Assembly (NCBI RefSeq): GCF_019083965.1
Contig: NZ_JAHRCY010000001.1
Location: 310,001 to 374,000, forward strand
Length of the DNA stretch: 64,000 nt
From: Catellatospora tritici
GTDB lineage: Bacteria > Actinomycetota > Actinomycetes > Mycobacteriales > Micromonosporaceae
Direction of reading: 5' to 3'
Made by a program: the position numbers and the translations under genes. Positions 51,306 through 58,893 of the stretch are shown one piece after another. Each line of letters opens with the position of its first letter. Within the stretch, counting starts at the first letter, position 1. Under the pieces are notes generated by a model. It ran no database searches. It saw only the letters and a program-made list of their open reading frames with translations, and was not told where the DNA came from.

Positions 51306-52382
51306 ATGTCAATCCTGAAGGTCGTCGCCGAGCGGCTGGTGATCCATCCGCACCCCAACGCCGACGCACTCGAACTCGCTGAGGTCGGACGCCTGCGCGC
51401 CGTCGTGGCCAAGGACGCCTACCGCACCGGCGACCACGCCGTCTACCTGCCCGAAGGCTCGGTGCTGCCCGAACCGCTCATCGCCGAGCTGGGTCTCACC
51501 GGACGCCTGGCGGGCCCGAACAAGGACCGGATCACCGCGGTACGGTTGCGCGGCGAGCTGTCCCAGGGCATCGTCTGCCGCCCGAAGGCGCTCGCCGACC
51601 TCGACCTGGCCGAGGCCGCCGCGGCCGGAACCGACTTCGCCGAGGTGCTCGGCGTGACGAAGTGGGTGCCGCCGATCCCGGTGCACCTCGCCGGGGACAT
51701 GCACCCGGCCGAGGATCTGCTGCCGTGGCTGGACGTGGAGAACATCCGCCGCTACCCGCTGCTGTTCAGCGCGGGCGAGCCGGTGGTGGCCACCGAGAAG
51801 ATCCACGGTTCGGCGTGCCTGATGACGTACGTCGCGGCCACCGGCACGGTGCTCGCGTCCTCAAAGGGGTTCGGCAAGCAGCGGCTGGCGATCAAGGAGG
51901 CTGACAGCAACCTCTACTGGCGCGCCATCCGGGGGTACGACCTGCCGGTGCTCGCCGCCGCCGTGGCCGCCGACCTCGGCGCGACCCGGGTCGGTGTCTT
52001 CGGCGAGGTGTACGGCCGGGGCGTGCAGGACCTCGGTTACGGCGTGCAGGCCAGCACCCGCCCCGGCTACGCCGTATTCGACATCGCGGTCGACGTCGAC
52101 GGGCAGATCCGCTGGCTGACCCCGGACGAGGTGGCCGCGTACACGGCCGCGCACGGGGTGCCCGCGGTGCCGGTGCTGTACCGGGGACCGTATGACGAGG
52201 CGCGGCTGGTGGAGCTGGCGGAGGGCGTCGAGACGATCTCGGGTACCGGTGCCAACATCCGGGAGGGCCTGGTGGTCAGGCCGCTGATCGAGCGATACAG
52301 TCCGATCACGGCCGGTCGCGCCATCGGCAAGCTCGTCTCGACGGCATACCTGACCCGCAAGGGCGGTACGGAGTACGAGTAG
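51306..52382 (+). CDS. ATP-dependent RNA ligase, Rnl5 (Naegleria-type) family
   Basis: The product has 358 residues. An N-terminal OB-fold-like region (~140 residues) precedes a nucleotidyltransferase domain with motif I EKIHGS (the lysine to be adenylylated), motif III FGEVYG, motif IV REGLVVRP and motif V KLVSTAYL. This order and the N-terminal OB domain fit the Rnl5 family of RNA ligases. It should seal 3'-OH/5'-phosphate RNA ends; the physiological substrate is unknown. No RNA-repair partner such as a kinase-phosphatase is adjacent. The ATG has no ribosome site, and GACGAT (51293-51298) lies 7 nt upstream. Confidence 0.87.
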   Translation: MSILKVVAERLVIHPHPNADALELAEVGRLRAVVAKDAYRTGDHAVYLPEGSVLPEPLIAELGLTGRLAGPNKDRITAVRLRGELSQGIVCRPKALADLDLAEAAAAGTDFAEVLGVTKWVPPIPVHLAGDMHPAEDLLPWLDVENIRRYPLLFSAGEPVVATEKIHGSACLMTYVAATGTVLASSKGFGKQRLAIKEADSNLYWRAIRGYDLPVLAAAVAADLGATRVGVFGEVYGRGVQDLGYGVQASTRPGYAVFDIAVDVDGQIRWLTPDEVAAYTAAHGVPAVPVLYRGPYDEARLVELAEGVETISGTGANIREGLVVRPLIERYSPITAGRAIGKLVSTAYLTRKGGTEYE

Positions 52383-52453
52383 GCCCGACGACTTGCCGGG
52401 CGGTCGGGGGTACGAAACCCCTTCAAAGCCCCGACTGCCCGGCAACATCGGTG
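52383..52453. repeat. Intergenic inverted repeat, TTGCCGGGCA family, copy 3
   Basis: Arms with CTTGCCGGGCGGTCGGGG and its near-complement CCCCGACTGCCCGGCAAC flank a small inner stem (GGGGTACGAAACCCC). It is a shorter relative of the elements at 26549 and 49251, located directly after the RNA ligase stop codon. Confidence 0.75.
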
Positions 52454-52569
52454 GTCATGAGCCTTCCCACCGAAACCAACCCGCATCCACGCCGGGCAGA
52501 TGTTCGAGATCAGCGAGCCGTTCGAGGCCCGGTTCGATCCGGTTGAGCTGCTCATGCGCTGAGCGGCAC

Positions 52570-52575
52570 TAGGCT
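52570..52575 (+). promoter_or_regulatory. -10 box (TAGGCT) of a leaderless transcript
   Basis: It ends 6 nt before the ATG of the SDR gene; transcription should begin at or next to the A of the start codon. Confidence 0.55.
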
Positions 52576-52581
52576 GGCGGG

Positions 52582-53268
52582 ATGCGCTATGTCGTCATCA
52601 CCGGGGTGTCCCGTGGGCTGGGTGAGGCCCTGCTCAACCAGCTGCTCGCCGAGCCGGACACGACCGTGCTGGCGCTGGGCCGGACGTTCACCGACAACCA
52701 GCGCATGCTCGCCGGGCCGAAGCTGATCCTGCGCCACTGCGAGCTGGCCGAGCCGGCCACCCTGCCGACCGCCCCCGAGCTGGGCGAGCTGATCGCCGAC
52801 GCCGACGAGATCGTGCTGATCCACAACGCGGCGGTGGTGGGGCCGATCGGCGCCGTCGGCACGCTGCCCACCGACGAGCTGCTGGCCGCCGCGACGATCA
52901 ACCTGGCCGCCCCACTGGCGCTGACGAACACCCTGCTGTCGGCCCTGCCGCCGCTGTTCCGCCGGGTGCGGATCATGTTCGTCTCCTCGGGCGCCGCGCA
53001 CCGGGTCATCGACGGCTGGTCGGTGTACTCGTCGACCAAGCGCGGCGGCGAGGAGTTCTTCGCCCACGTGGCCGCACAGTACGAGAGTGATCCGCGGGTG
53101 AGCGTGGTCAGCGTGAACCCCGGCGTGATGGACACGGGCATGCAGGAGGCCATCCGCGGCGCGGACTTCGACGGCAGGCAGCGGTTCCAGGACCTGTACG
53201 ACAACGACGAGCTGCCCGATCCGGCCTCCGTGGCGGCCCACCTGATCGCCGAGCACCTAAAAGCCTGA
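52582..53268 (+). CDS. Short-chain dehydrogenase/reductase (benzil/sepiapterin reductase-like)
   Basis: The product has 228 residues. Cofactor motif TGVSRGLG at the N-terminus, NNAG-equivalent IHNAAVVGP, catalytic Ser in MFVSSGAAH and the YSSTK Tyr-Lys pair are present. The arrangement and IHNAA variant fit the benzil reductase (YueD)/sepiapterin reductase branch, which use NADPH. The substrate is unknown. ATG at 52582 is 6 nt after a TAGGCT box, so it is probably leaderless. Confidence 0.9.
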   Translation: MRYVVITGVSRGLGEALLNQLLAEPDTTVLALGRTFTDNQRMLAGPKLILRHCELAEPATLPTAPELGELIADADEIVLIHNAAVVGPIGAVGTLPTDELLAAATINLAAPLALTNTLLSALPPLFRRVRIMFVSSGAAHRVIDGWSVYSSTKRGGEEFFAHVAAQYESDPRVSVVSVNPGVMDTGMQEAIRGADFDGRQRFQDLYDNDELPDPASVAAHLIAEHLKA

Positions 53269-53297
53269 GGATGTTTCGGATTACTCACCGGTAGTTC

Positions 53298-53303
53298 TAG
53301 ACT
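53298..53303 (+). promoter_or_regulatory. -10 box (TAGACT) of a leaderless transcript
   Basis: Six bases separate it from the GTG of the aldehyde dehydrogenase gene, which has no ribosome site. Confidence 0.6.
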
Positions 53304-53309
53304 GCGCGC

Positions 53310-54809
53310 GTGACCACGACTAGCCAGCCGCAGCCCGGTGCCAGTGTCGTCAGCGCGGGCGAGCTGATCTCCACCAACCCGGCCACCGGCGAGGAGGTGG
53401 CGCGCCTGCCCGTGGCGAGCGCCGCCGACGTCGCGGCGGCCGTCGAGCGGGCCCGCGCCGCGAGCGCCTGGTGGGCGAGCCTCGGCTGGCGCGAGCGCCG
53501 CCGCCGCCTGCTGCGCTGGCGCAGCCTGCTGGTGCAGCGGATGCAGTCGCTGGCCGAGCTGATGCACCGCGAGGGCGGCAAGCCCGTCGACGAGGCCCTG
53601 CTGGAGATCGTCGTCGCGGTGGACCACACCGCCTGGGCCGCCAAGCACGCCCGCAAGGTGCTGCGCCGCCGCCGGGTGCCGGGCTCGCTGATGCAGCTGG
53701 AGTACGCCGGTTACCTGGAGTACCAGCCGTACGGCGTCATCGGGGTCATCGGCCCGTGGAACTTCCCGATCTTCACCCCGTTCGGCTCCATCGCGTACGC
53801 GCTGGCGGCGGGCAACGCCGTGGTCTTCAAGCCCAGCGAGTACACCCCGGCCATCGGCCAGTTCTACGTCGACGCCTTCAACGAGGTCGTGCCGGAGCAC
53901 CCGGTGCTGCAGCTCGTGCACGGCGGCGGCGAGGTCGGCGCGGCACTGTGCCGCTCCGGCGTGGACAAGCTGGCCTTCACCGGCTCCGGCCCGACCGGCG
54001 CGAAGGTGATGGCCGCCTGCGCCGAGTCGCTGACGCCGGTGCTGATCGAGTGCGGCGGCAAGGACGCCATGATCGTGGCCGAGGACGCCGACGTGGCCCA
54101 GGCCGCCGAGACCGCGGCCTGGGGCGCCAACTTCAACGCGGGCCAGGCCTGCGTCGGCATCGAGCGGGCGTACGTGCACGCCAAGGTCTATGACGACTTC
54201 CTGGCCAAGCTGGTCGCCGAGACCGAGCGGATCGACACCGACACCCAGGTCGGCCCGATCACGATGCCGGGCCAGCGCGACATCATCGCCCGCCACATCG
54301 ACGCCGCGTTGACCGACGGCGGGCGTGCCCTGCTGGGCGGCCCCGACTCGGTGCGCGGCGCGTACGTACGGCCGACGATCCTGGTCGACGTGCCGCAGGA
54401 GTCGGCGGCGGTGCGGGAGGAGACGTTCGGCCCGACCATCGTGGTGACCAGGGTCGCCAGCACGGACGAGGCGGTGGCGCTGGCCAACGACTCGGCGTAC
54501 GGGCTGGGCTCGTCGGTGTTCTCGAAGCGTCAGGGCATGGCGATCGCGGCCCGGCTGCGCACCGGCATGACGGCGGTGAACTCGGCGTTCGCGTTCGCGG
54601 TGCTGCCGGAGCTGCCGTTCGGCGGCGTGGGCGGGTCCGGCTTCGGCCGCATCCACGGCGCCGACGGGCTCAAGGAGTTCACCCGCGCCAAGTCCATCGC
54701 CAAGCGCCGCATGCCGAGCACCCCGGCGCTGCTCACCTTCCGCCGTACCCCGGCGGGCATGAAGCTGGCGCTGGCGGCGGTGAAGTTCCTGCACGGCCGG
54801 TCCCGCTGA
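53310..54809 (+). CDS. Aldehyde dehydrogenase family protein
   Basis: The product has 499 residues. Catalytic Cys in NAGQACVGIERAYV, general-base Glu in LIECGGKDAM, the NAD motif FTGSGPTGAKVMAAC and GPWNFPIFTPFGS are present. The C-terminal ~40 residues (RTPAGMKLALAAVKFLHGRSR region) suggest a membrane-associated amphipathic end as in fatty-aldehyde or coniferyl-aldehyde dehydrogenases. It oxidises an aldehyde to an acid with NAD(P). GTG at 53310 is 6 nt past TAGACT. It follows the SDR gene by 41 bp but has its own promoter. A terminator follows. Confidence 0.93.
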   Translation: MTTTSQPQPGASVVSAGELISTNPATGEEVARLPVASAADVAAAVERARAASAWWASLGWRERRRRLLRWRSLLVQRMQSLAELMHREGGKPVDEALLEIVVAVDHTAWAAKHARKVLRRRRVPGSLMQLEYAGYLEYQPYGVIGVIGPWNFPIFTPFGSIAYALAAGNAVVFKPSEYTPAIGQFYVDAFNEVVPEHPVLQLVHGGGEVGAALCRSGVDKLAFTGSGPTGAKVMAACAESLTPVLIECGGKDAMIVAEDADVAQAAETAAWGANFNAGQACVGIERAYVHAKVYDDFLAKLVAETERIDTDTQVGPITMPGQRDIIARHIDAALTDGGRALLGGPDSVRGAYVRPTILVDVPQESAAVREETFGPTIVVTRVASTDEAVALANDSAYGLGSSVFSKRQGMAIAARLRTGMTAVNSAFAFAVLPELPFGGVGGSGFGRIHGADGLKEFTRAKSIAKRRMPSTPALLTFRRTPAGMKLALAAVKFLHGRSR

Positions 54810-54850
54810 CCATCGGCGGCCGCCCGGACCCCGGGCTGCTTCGACCCGTT

Positions 54851-54883
54851 CGGGCGTGGGCCGGTGCCGCCGACCCACGCCCG
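54851..54883. terminator. Bidirectional terminator hairpin
   Basis: A 10-bp GC stem (54851-54860 with 54874-54883) with a 13-nt loop between the convergent aldehyde dehydrogenase and collagen-like genes. Confidence 0.6.
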
Positions 54884-54888
54884 GCCGG

Positions 54889-55557
54889 CTACGGCGCGGC
54901 GGGTGCCTCAGGCCCGACAGCGAGCGCGACGAGCGTCCCGGCGAAGGCGCCGAGGCCGCCGCAATTGACTTTGACCGTGTCGCCCTGCGCCACGGTCACC
55001 ACCGCCGTCGTCATGCCTGAGCTCGAGTACTGCTGGCCGGCGGTCCCCTGCTGCGGGTCCTTCTCGTCGATGTAGCCGATCGCCGGTAGCGGCACTCCGC
55101 TCGGCCCCGCGAACATGCGGCACTCGAGCTGAGGTGCCCGGCCGTCGGTTCCGACCTGCATCGAGGCTGTCAGCCGGTAGCGGCCCGGCGGAAGGTTCCC
55201 CAGGCTGAGCAGGGTCGTGGATCCGTCGGGCAGGTTGCCGTTGTTCCGGTCCACGAACGCGAGCGGCGGGCCGCCCGCGGGTCCAGGCCTGCCCGGCGTG
55301 CCGGGTGCGCCCTGGGGTCCACGCGGTCCCTTGGCGCTCCAGCTCACGGGGCGTTCGTCCTTGCCGCAGCCGGTGCCGCCGCTCTTGGGCAGCTCGACGA
55401 TGCGTACGTCGCCGGTCTTCTTGTGCACGCAGGCCTTGATGGTGGCCGCCGCCTCGGGTTCGGCCTGGGCGAAACCGCTGAACGCCAACAGCGTCGCGGC
55501 CGCCAGGCCCGCCACGCCCAGGGCGCGTCGGACCCGGCGTCGGGTGGAAATCTTCAT
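54889..55557 (-). CDS. Secreted collagen-like-repeat protein (third gene of a tandem triplet)
   Basis: The product has 222 residues. A signal peptide ends at FAQA (residue 32), then a ~40-residue domain with two Cys (IKACVHKKTGDVRIVE, GTGCGKDERP), then six to seven Gly-X-Y triplets (GPRGPQGAPGTPGRPGPAG), then a beta-rich C-terminal domain of ~140 residues with two Cys. The mature protein is exported. The first ~95 codons are almost identical in DNA to the gene upstream, but the last part is different. It has its own ribosome site 40 bp after the neighbour. The function is unknown; the layout suggests a trimeric extracellular protein with a variable head. Confidence 0.85.
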   Translation of the reverse strand: MKISTRRRVRRALGVAGLAAATLLAFSGFAQAEPEAAATIKACVHKKTGDVRIVELPKSGGTGCGKDERPVSWSAKGPRGPQGAPGTPGRPGPAGGPPLAFVDRNNGNLPDGSTTLLSLGNLPPGRYRLTASMQVGTDGRAPQLECRMFAGPSGVPLPAIGYIDEKDPQQGTAGQQYSSSGMTTAVVTVAQGDTVKVNCGGLGAFAGTLVALAVGPEAPAAP

Positions 55558-55597
55558 GTCACTCCTTGCTGAAGCTGTCTGGGTTGATGTCTCGGCG

Positions 55598-56266
55598 TCA
55601 GGGCTGCTCGGGTACGGCGGTGACCGCGGTCGCGGTGACCGCGGCGATGTACCGGCCGGCGCCACTGCAGGCGAGCACGACGTCCTGGCCCGCGGCCACC
55701 TCGGCCACGTTCGTGGCGCCGCCGCTGGCGGCGAACTGGCTCTGGGCGGCGGTCGGTGCCGGGGACTGCTCGCGGATGAAGCCGACGATCAGCCGGGGCG
55801 CGGGGGTGGCCAACCCGACGGTCAGGCGGCAGTCGATGACCGCCGGCTCGTCGCCGCGCACCGCGGACACCGTGGCCGTCAGCTGATAGCTGCCCGGGGC
55901 CAGCTGCGAGGTCGTGATGATGTCCTGCGATTCGGCCGACAGCGACCCGGTCGCCGTGGTGCTGATGGAGAACGGCGGCCCGCCCGCGGGTCCGGGCCCG
56001 CCCGGCGTGCCGGGTGCGCCCTGGGGTCCACGCGGTCCCTTGGCGCTCCAGCTCACGGGGCGTTCGTCCTTGCCGCAACCGGTGCCGCCGCTCTTGGGCA
56101 GCTCGACGATGCGTACGTCGCCGGTCTTCTTGTGCACGCAGGCCTTGATGGTGGCCGCCGCCTCGGGTTCGGCCTGGGCGAAACCGCTGAACGCCAACAG
56201 CGTCGCGGCCGCCAGGCCCGCCACGCCCAGGGCGCGTCGGACCCGGCGTCGGGTGGAAATGCTCAT
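55598..56266 (-). CDS. Secreted collagen-like-repeat protein (second gene of a tandem triplet)
   Basis: The product has 222 residues, with the same signal peptide, Cys domain and Gly-X-Y stretch as the downstream copy (GPRGPQGAPGTPGGPGPAG). Its C-terminal domain (beginning FSISTTATGSLSAES) has two Cys and is only distantly similar to the others. ATG at 56264-56266 follows GAGGAG. It is the middle gene of a probable operon read right to left. Confidence 0.85.
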   Translation of the reverse strand: MSISTRRRVRRALGVAGLAAATLLAFSGFAQAEPEAAATIKACVHKKTGDVRIVELPKSGGTGCGKDERPVSWSAKGPRGPQGAPGTPGGPGPAGGPPFSISTTATGSLSAESQDIITTSQLAPGSYQLTATVSAVRGDEPAVIDCRLTVGLATPAPRLIVGFIREQSPAPTAAQSQFAASGGATNVAEVAAGQDVVLACSGAGRYIAAVTATAVTAVPEQP

Positions 56267-56365
56267 GTCACTCCTCATTGAATGGTCAGCGCAGACAAAC
56301 GGTTGGGACGGCCGTCGACGCGGGCTCGCCCCGGAACGGGTGCACGGTGCACCCCCGCGGGCTGG

Positions 56366-57007
56366 TCAGGGGGCCGTGGGCGGGCCGGACACGGCGACCG
56401 CGTTGACCGCGGCGAAGTAGGAACCCACACCGGCGCAGGTCAGGACGATGTCGCTCGCCTGCGGCAGGACGGTCCCCGCCGTGGCGGCGCCACTGCTGCC
56501 GTGCTCTCCGGTCACCTGAAGCCCCGACTTGATCTCGAGGATGACTCCGACCGTGTTCTCGGCCCGCAGGTCGCAGACGAACGCGGCCGGACCGTCCAGC
56601 GACAGCGCGTTCACGGTGGCCGTCAACTCGTAGCGGCCCGCGGGCACGTCCGGGATCGTGACGACGGCCGTCGACGCCAGCGGCAAGCTGCCGCTACCCG
56701 TCTGGGCGAAGGCGGCCGGCGTCGCGGTCGCTCCGGGCGGACCCTGCTCACCGGGTTCGCCCTGCGGGCCGCGGGGTCCCCGGACGTTCCACATGGTGGG
56801 GCGTTCGTCCTTGCCGCAGCCGGTGCCGCCGCTCTTGGGCAACTCGACGATGCGTACGTCGCCGGTCTTCTTGTGCACGCAGGCCTTGATGGTGGCCGCT
56901 GCCTCGGGTTCGGCCTGGGCGAAGCCACTGAACGCCAACAGCGTCGCGGCTGCCAGGCCCGCCACGCTCAGCGCGCGGTGCGCCCGACGTCGGGTGAAGG
57001 CTTTCAC
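56366..57007 (-). CDS. Secreted collagen-like-repeat protein (first gene of a tandem triplet)
   Basis: The product has 213 residues. Signal peptide and Cys domain nearly as in the other two, with a shorter, more charged collagen-like part (GPRGPQGEPGEQGPPG) and a different C-terminal domain. GTG at 57005-57007 has GAGGAGA upstream. The promoter for the triplet should lie in the AT-richer 57008-57194 stretch, which holds no other gene. This copy is the most diverged at the DNA level. Confidence 0.85.
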   Translation of the reverse strand: MKAFTRRRAHRALSVAGLAAATLLAFSGFAQAEPEAAATIKACVHKKTGDVRIVELPKSGGTGCGKDERPTMWNVRGPRGPQGEPGEQGPPGATATPAAFAQTGSGSLPLASTAVVTIPDVPAGRYELTATVNALSLDGPAAFVCDLRAENTVGVILEIKSGLQVTGEHGSSGAATAGTVLPQASDIVLTCAGVGSYFAAVNAVAVSGPPTAP

Positions 57008-57194
57008 GTCTCTCCTCGATAGAAGATCGGAACTCCCGTTTGGGAGGCCGAATCGGTTATATCGAGGAAATGGTGCAAACTACCGATACCATGCCGTACG
57101 GAAGGTACGCGCACAACTACTCATCGTGATGTCGGCAGGCGCGCCCGCGGCGGGTGCGGGTCAGCGGCAGGCTCGAGTCAGCGGCGGGTGCGGG

Positions 57195-57854
57195 TCAGAA
57201 CAGCGTCAGCTCGTCGCGTTCGACGCCGCGGAGGCGGTCGTAGTTGACCACGACGCAGCGGATGCCGCGGTCGGTGGCGAGCACCCGGGCCTGCGGTTTG
57301 ATCTCCTGCGCGACGAACAAGCCCGCGACCGGCGCCAGCAGCGGATCGCGGTTGAGCAGTTCCAGGTACCGGGTCAGCTGCTCCACGCCGTCGATCTCGC
57401 CGCGCCGCTTCACCTCGACCGCGACGTGCGCGCCTTTGGCGTCCCGGCACAGCAGGTCGACCGGGCCGATCGCGGTCATGTACTCCCGGCGCACCAGCGT
57501 GAACCCCTCGCCGAAGGTCTGCGGAGCGGCGGCCAGCAGTTCCTGCAGGTGCGCCTCCACGCCGTCCTTCTGCAGGCCGGGGTCGACCCCGAGGTCGTGT
57601 GAGGAGTCCTCGAAGATCTCCTCCAGGGTGATCCGCAGCTCCTCGCCCGCCTTGTTCACCACGCGCCACACACCCGGCGCCTCTTCGAGCTTGCAGGGCG
57701 GGCTCATCCAGTTCAGCGGCTTGTAGGCCCGGTCGTCGGCGTGGATGGAGACCGATCCGTCGGCCTTGACGATGAGCAGGCGCTTGGCCGAGGGCAGGTG
57801 AGCCGACAGACGGCCGACGTAGTCGACGGTGCAGCGGGCGATGACTAGGCGCAC
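57195..57854 (-). CDS. nucS: Mismatch-specific endonuclease NucS/EndoMS
   Basis: The product has 219 residues, matching the family. An N-terminal DNA-binding/dimerisation domain is followed by the RecB-like nuclease core with the Asp in GPVDLLCRD, the Glu-Lys pair in VAVEVKRRG and the downstream Gln/Tyr in QLTRYLELL. The C-terminus DELTLF resembles a sliding-clamp binding tail. NucS carries out the non-canonical mismatch repair of actinobacteria, which lack MutS/MutL. GTG at 57852-57854 has no ribosome site but sits 6 nt after TAGGCT (57861-57866, minus strand), so it is probably leaderless. Confidence 0.95.
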   Translation of the reverse strand: MRLVIARCTVDYVGRLSAHLPSAKRLLIVKADGSVSIHADDRAYKPLNWMSPPCKLEEAPGVWRVVNKAGEELRITLEEIFEDSSHDLGVDPGLQKDGVEAHLQELLAAAPQTFGEGFTLVRREYMTAIGPVDLLCRDAKGAHVAVEVKRRGEIDGVEQLTRYLELLNRDPLLAPVAGLFVAQEIKPQARVLATDRGIRCVVVNYDRLRGVERDELTLF

Positions 57855-57860
57855 CGACCC

Positions 57861-57866
57861 AGCCTA
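57861..57866 (-). promoter_or_regulatory. -10 box (TAGGCT) of a leaderless nucS transcript
   Basis: On the minus strand the hexamer ends 6 nt before the GTG start of nucS. Confidence 0.5.
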
Positions 57867-57926
57867 GGCGATGGGCCCTGCGGCGCCCGAAACGCGGTGT
57901 CGCCCGAATGGTGCCATGCTTGGACG

Positions 57927-58529
57927 GTGCTTGAACTTCTGACCGGTACCGGTCTGGCCACGGCGGCGGGGCTCAATGCGTACATCCCGCTGATGGTGGT
58001 CGGCCTGCTGGCCCGCTACACCCACCTGATCACGCTGCCGGGCCCCTGGCACTGGCTGAGCAACGGCTGGGTGTTGCTGATCCTCGCGGTGCTGCTGGCG
58101 ATCGAGTTCGTGGCGGACAAGATCCCGGCGGTGGACAGCGTCAACGACGTGGTGCAGACCGTGGTCAGACCGACCGCGGGCGGTATGGCCTTCGCCGCGG
58201 GCTCCGGTTCGCAGACGGTGACGGTGGAGAACCCGGCCGATCTGTTCACGCAGAAGATGTGGATACCGATCGTCATCGGCGTGCTGATCTCGCTGACGGT
58301 GCACGGCACCAAGGCGGTCGCGAGACCCGCGCTGAATCTGGCCACGGTGGGTGTGGCCGCCCCGATCGTGTCGACCGTCGAGGACACCGCGAGTGTGAGC
58401 CTGTCGGTCGTCGCGATCATCGTCCCGTTCCTGGTCATCTTCGGCGTGGCGTTGCTGGTCTGGCTGGCCGTGGTGGCTGCGCGCAAGCGCCGGGAACGAC
58501 GGGCCGCCCGGGTACTGTCACGAAAGTAA
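57927..58529 (+). CDS. DUF4126-family membrane protein
   Basis: The product has 200 residues. The start ELLTGTGLATAAGLNAYIPLMVVGLLARY is the DUF4126 signature; about five membrane helices follow, with DKIPAVDSVNDVVQT between helices 2 and 3, and a basic C-terminal tail. The function of the family is unknown. GTG at 57927 is preceded by CATGCT 6 nt upstream (57915-57920) rather than a ribosome site. It is divergent from nucS with a 72-bp gap and precedes the FtsK-type operon by 93 bp. Confidence 0.87.
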   Translation: MLELLTGTGLATAAGLNAYIPLMVVGLLARYTHLITLPGPWHWLSNGWVLLILAVLLAIEFVADKIPAVDSVNDVVQTVVRPTAGGMAFAAGSGSQTVTVENPADLFTQKMWIPIVIGVLISLTVHGTKAVARPALNLATVGVAAPIVSTVEDTASVSLSVVAIIVPFLVIFGVALLVWLAVVAARKRRERRAARVLSRK

Positions 58530-58622
58530 CAATGCTCGCCAGGCGTGGCGAAAGGCGTTTAATCGGGGTAAAACGGCATACTCTCGGAGGTTCATTCCAT
58601 CTGATTCCCCCATGGAGGTGCC

Positions 58623-58883
58623 GTGGCCAGCGTCGCCGAGGTCAAAGCCGCCATCGATGCCGCCATGCTGCATGTGCAGGAAGGCCAGGACGCGGTGCGC
58701 TCGGCCAACGACCGGCTCGGTGAGGCGCAACTCAGCCTCGCCACCGCCGTCGAGGGATCCGGCCACGAAGCTGTCACCGCCGCCCAGGCGGCACTGGCCC
58801 AGGCCGCCACCGAACTCGAGGAATGCCTGACCGCGACGCTGCGCGCGGTCGAGCAGGCCGAGTCGTACGTCGCGACGCTGTGA
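58623..58883 (+). CDS. Small all-helical protein, first gene of the FtsK-type operon
   Basis: The product has 86 residues, almost entirely predicted helix with heptad-like Ala/Leu spacing and a break near GSGHEA (residues 46-51), giving a helix-turn-helix hairpin. Its length and hairpin form recall WXG100/ESX proteins, but the Trp-x-Gly motif is absent and it has no Trp at all. GTG at 58623-58625 has GGAGG 4 nt upstream. It is 10 bp before the next gene and so part of the same operon. I do not recognise a named family. Confidence 0.8.
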   Translation: MASVAEVKAAIDAAMLHVQEGQDAVRSANDRLGEAQLSLATAVEGSGHEAVTAAQAALAQAATELEECLTATLRAVEQAESYVATL

Positions 58884-58893
58884 GGCGCAGGGC

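Noticed and set aside
58554-58582. A promoter (CATACT) for the FtsK-type operon
   Set aside because: The -10-like word is plausible, but no matching -35 was found at the proper distance and the gene has a good ribosome site, so the position is unsupported.
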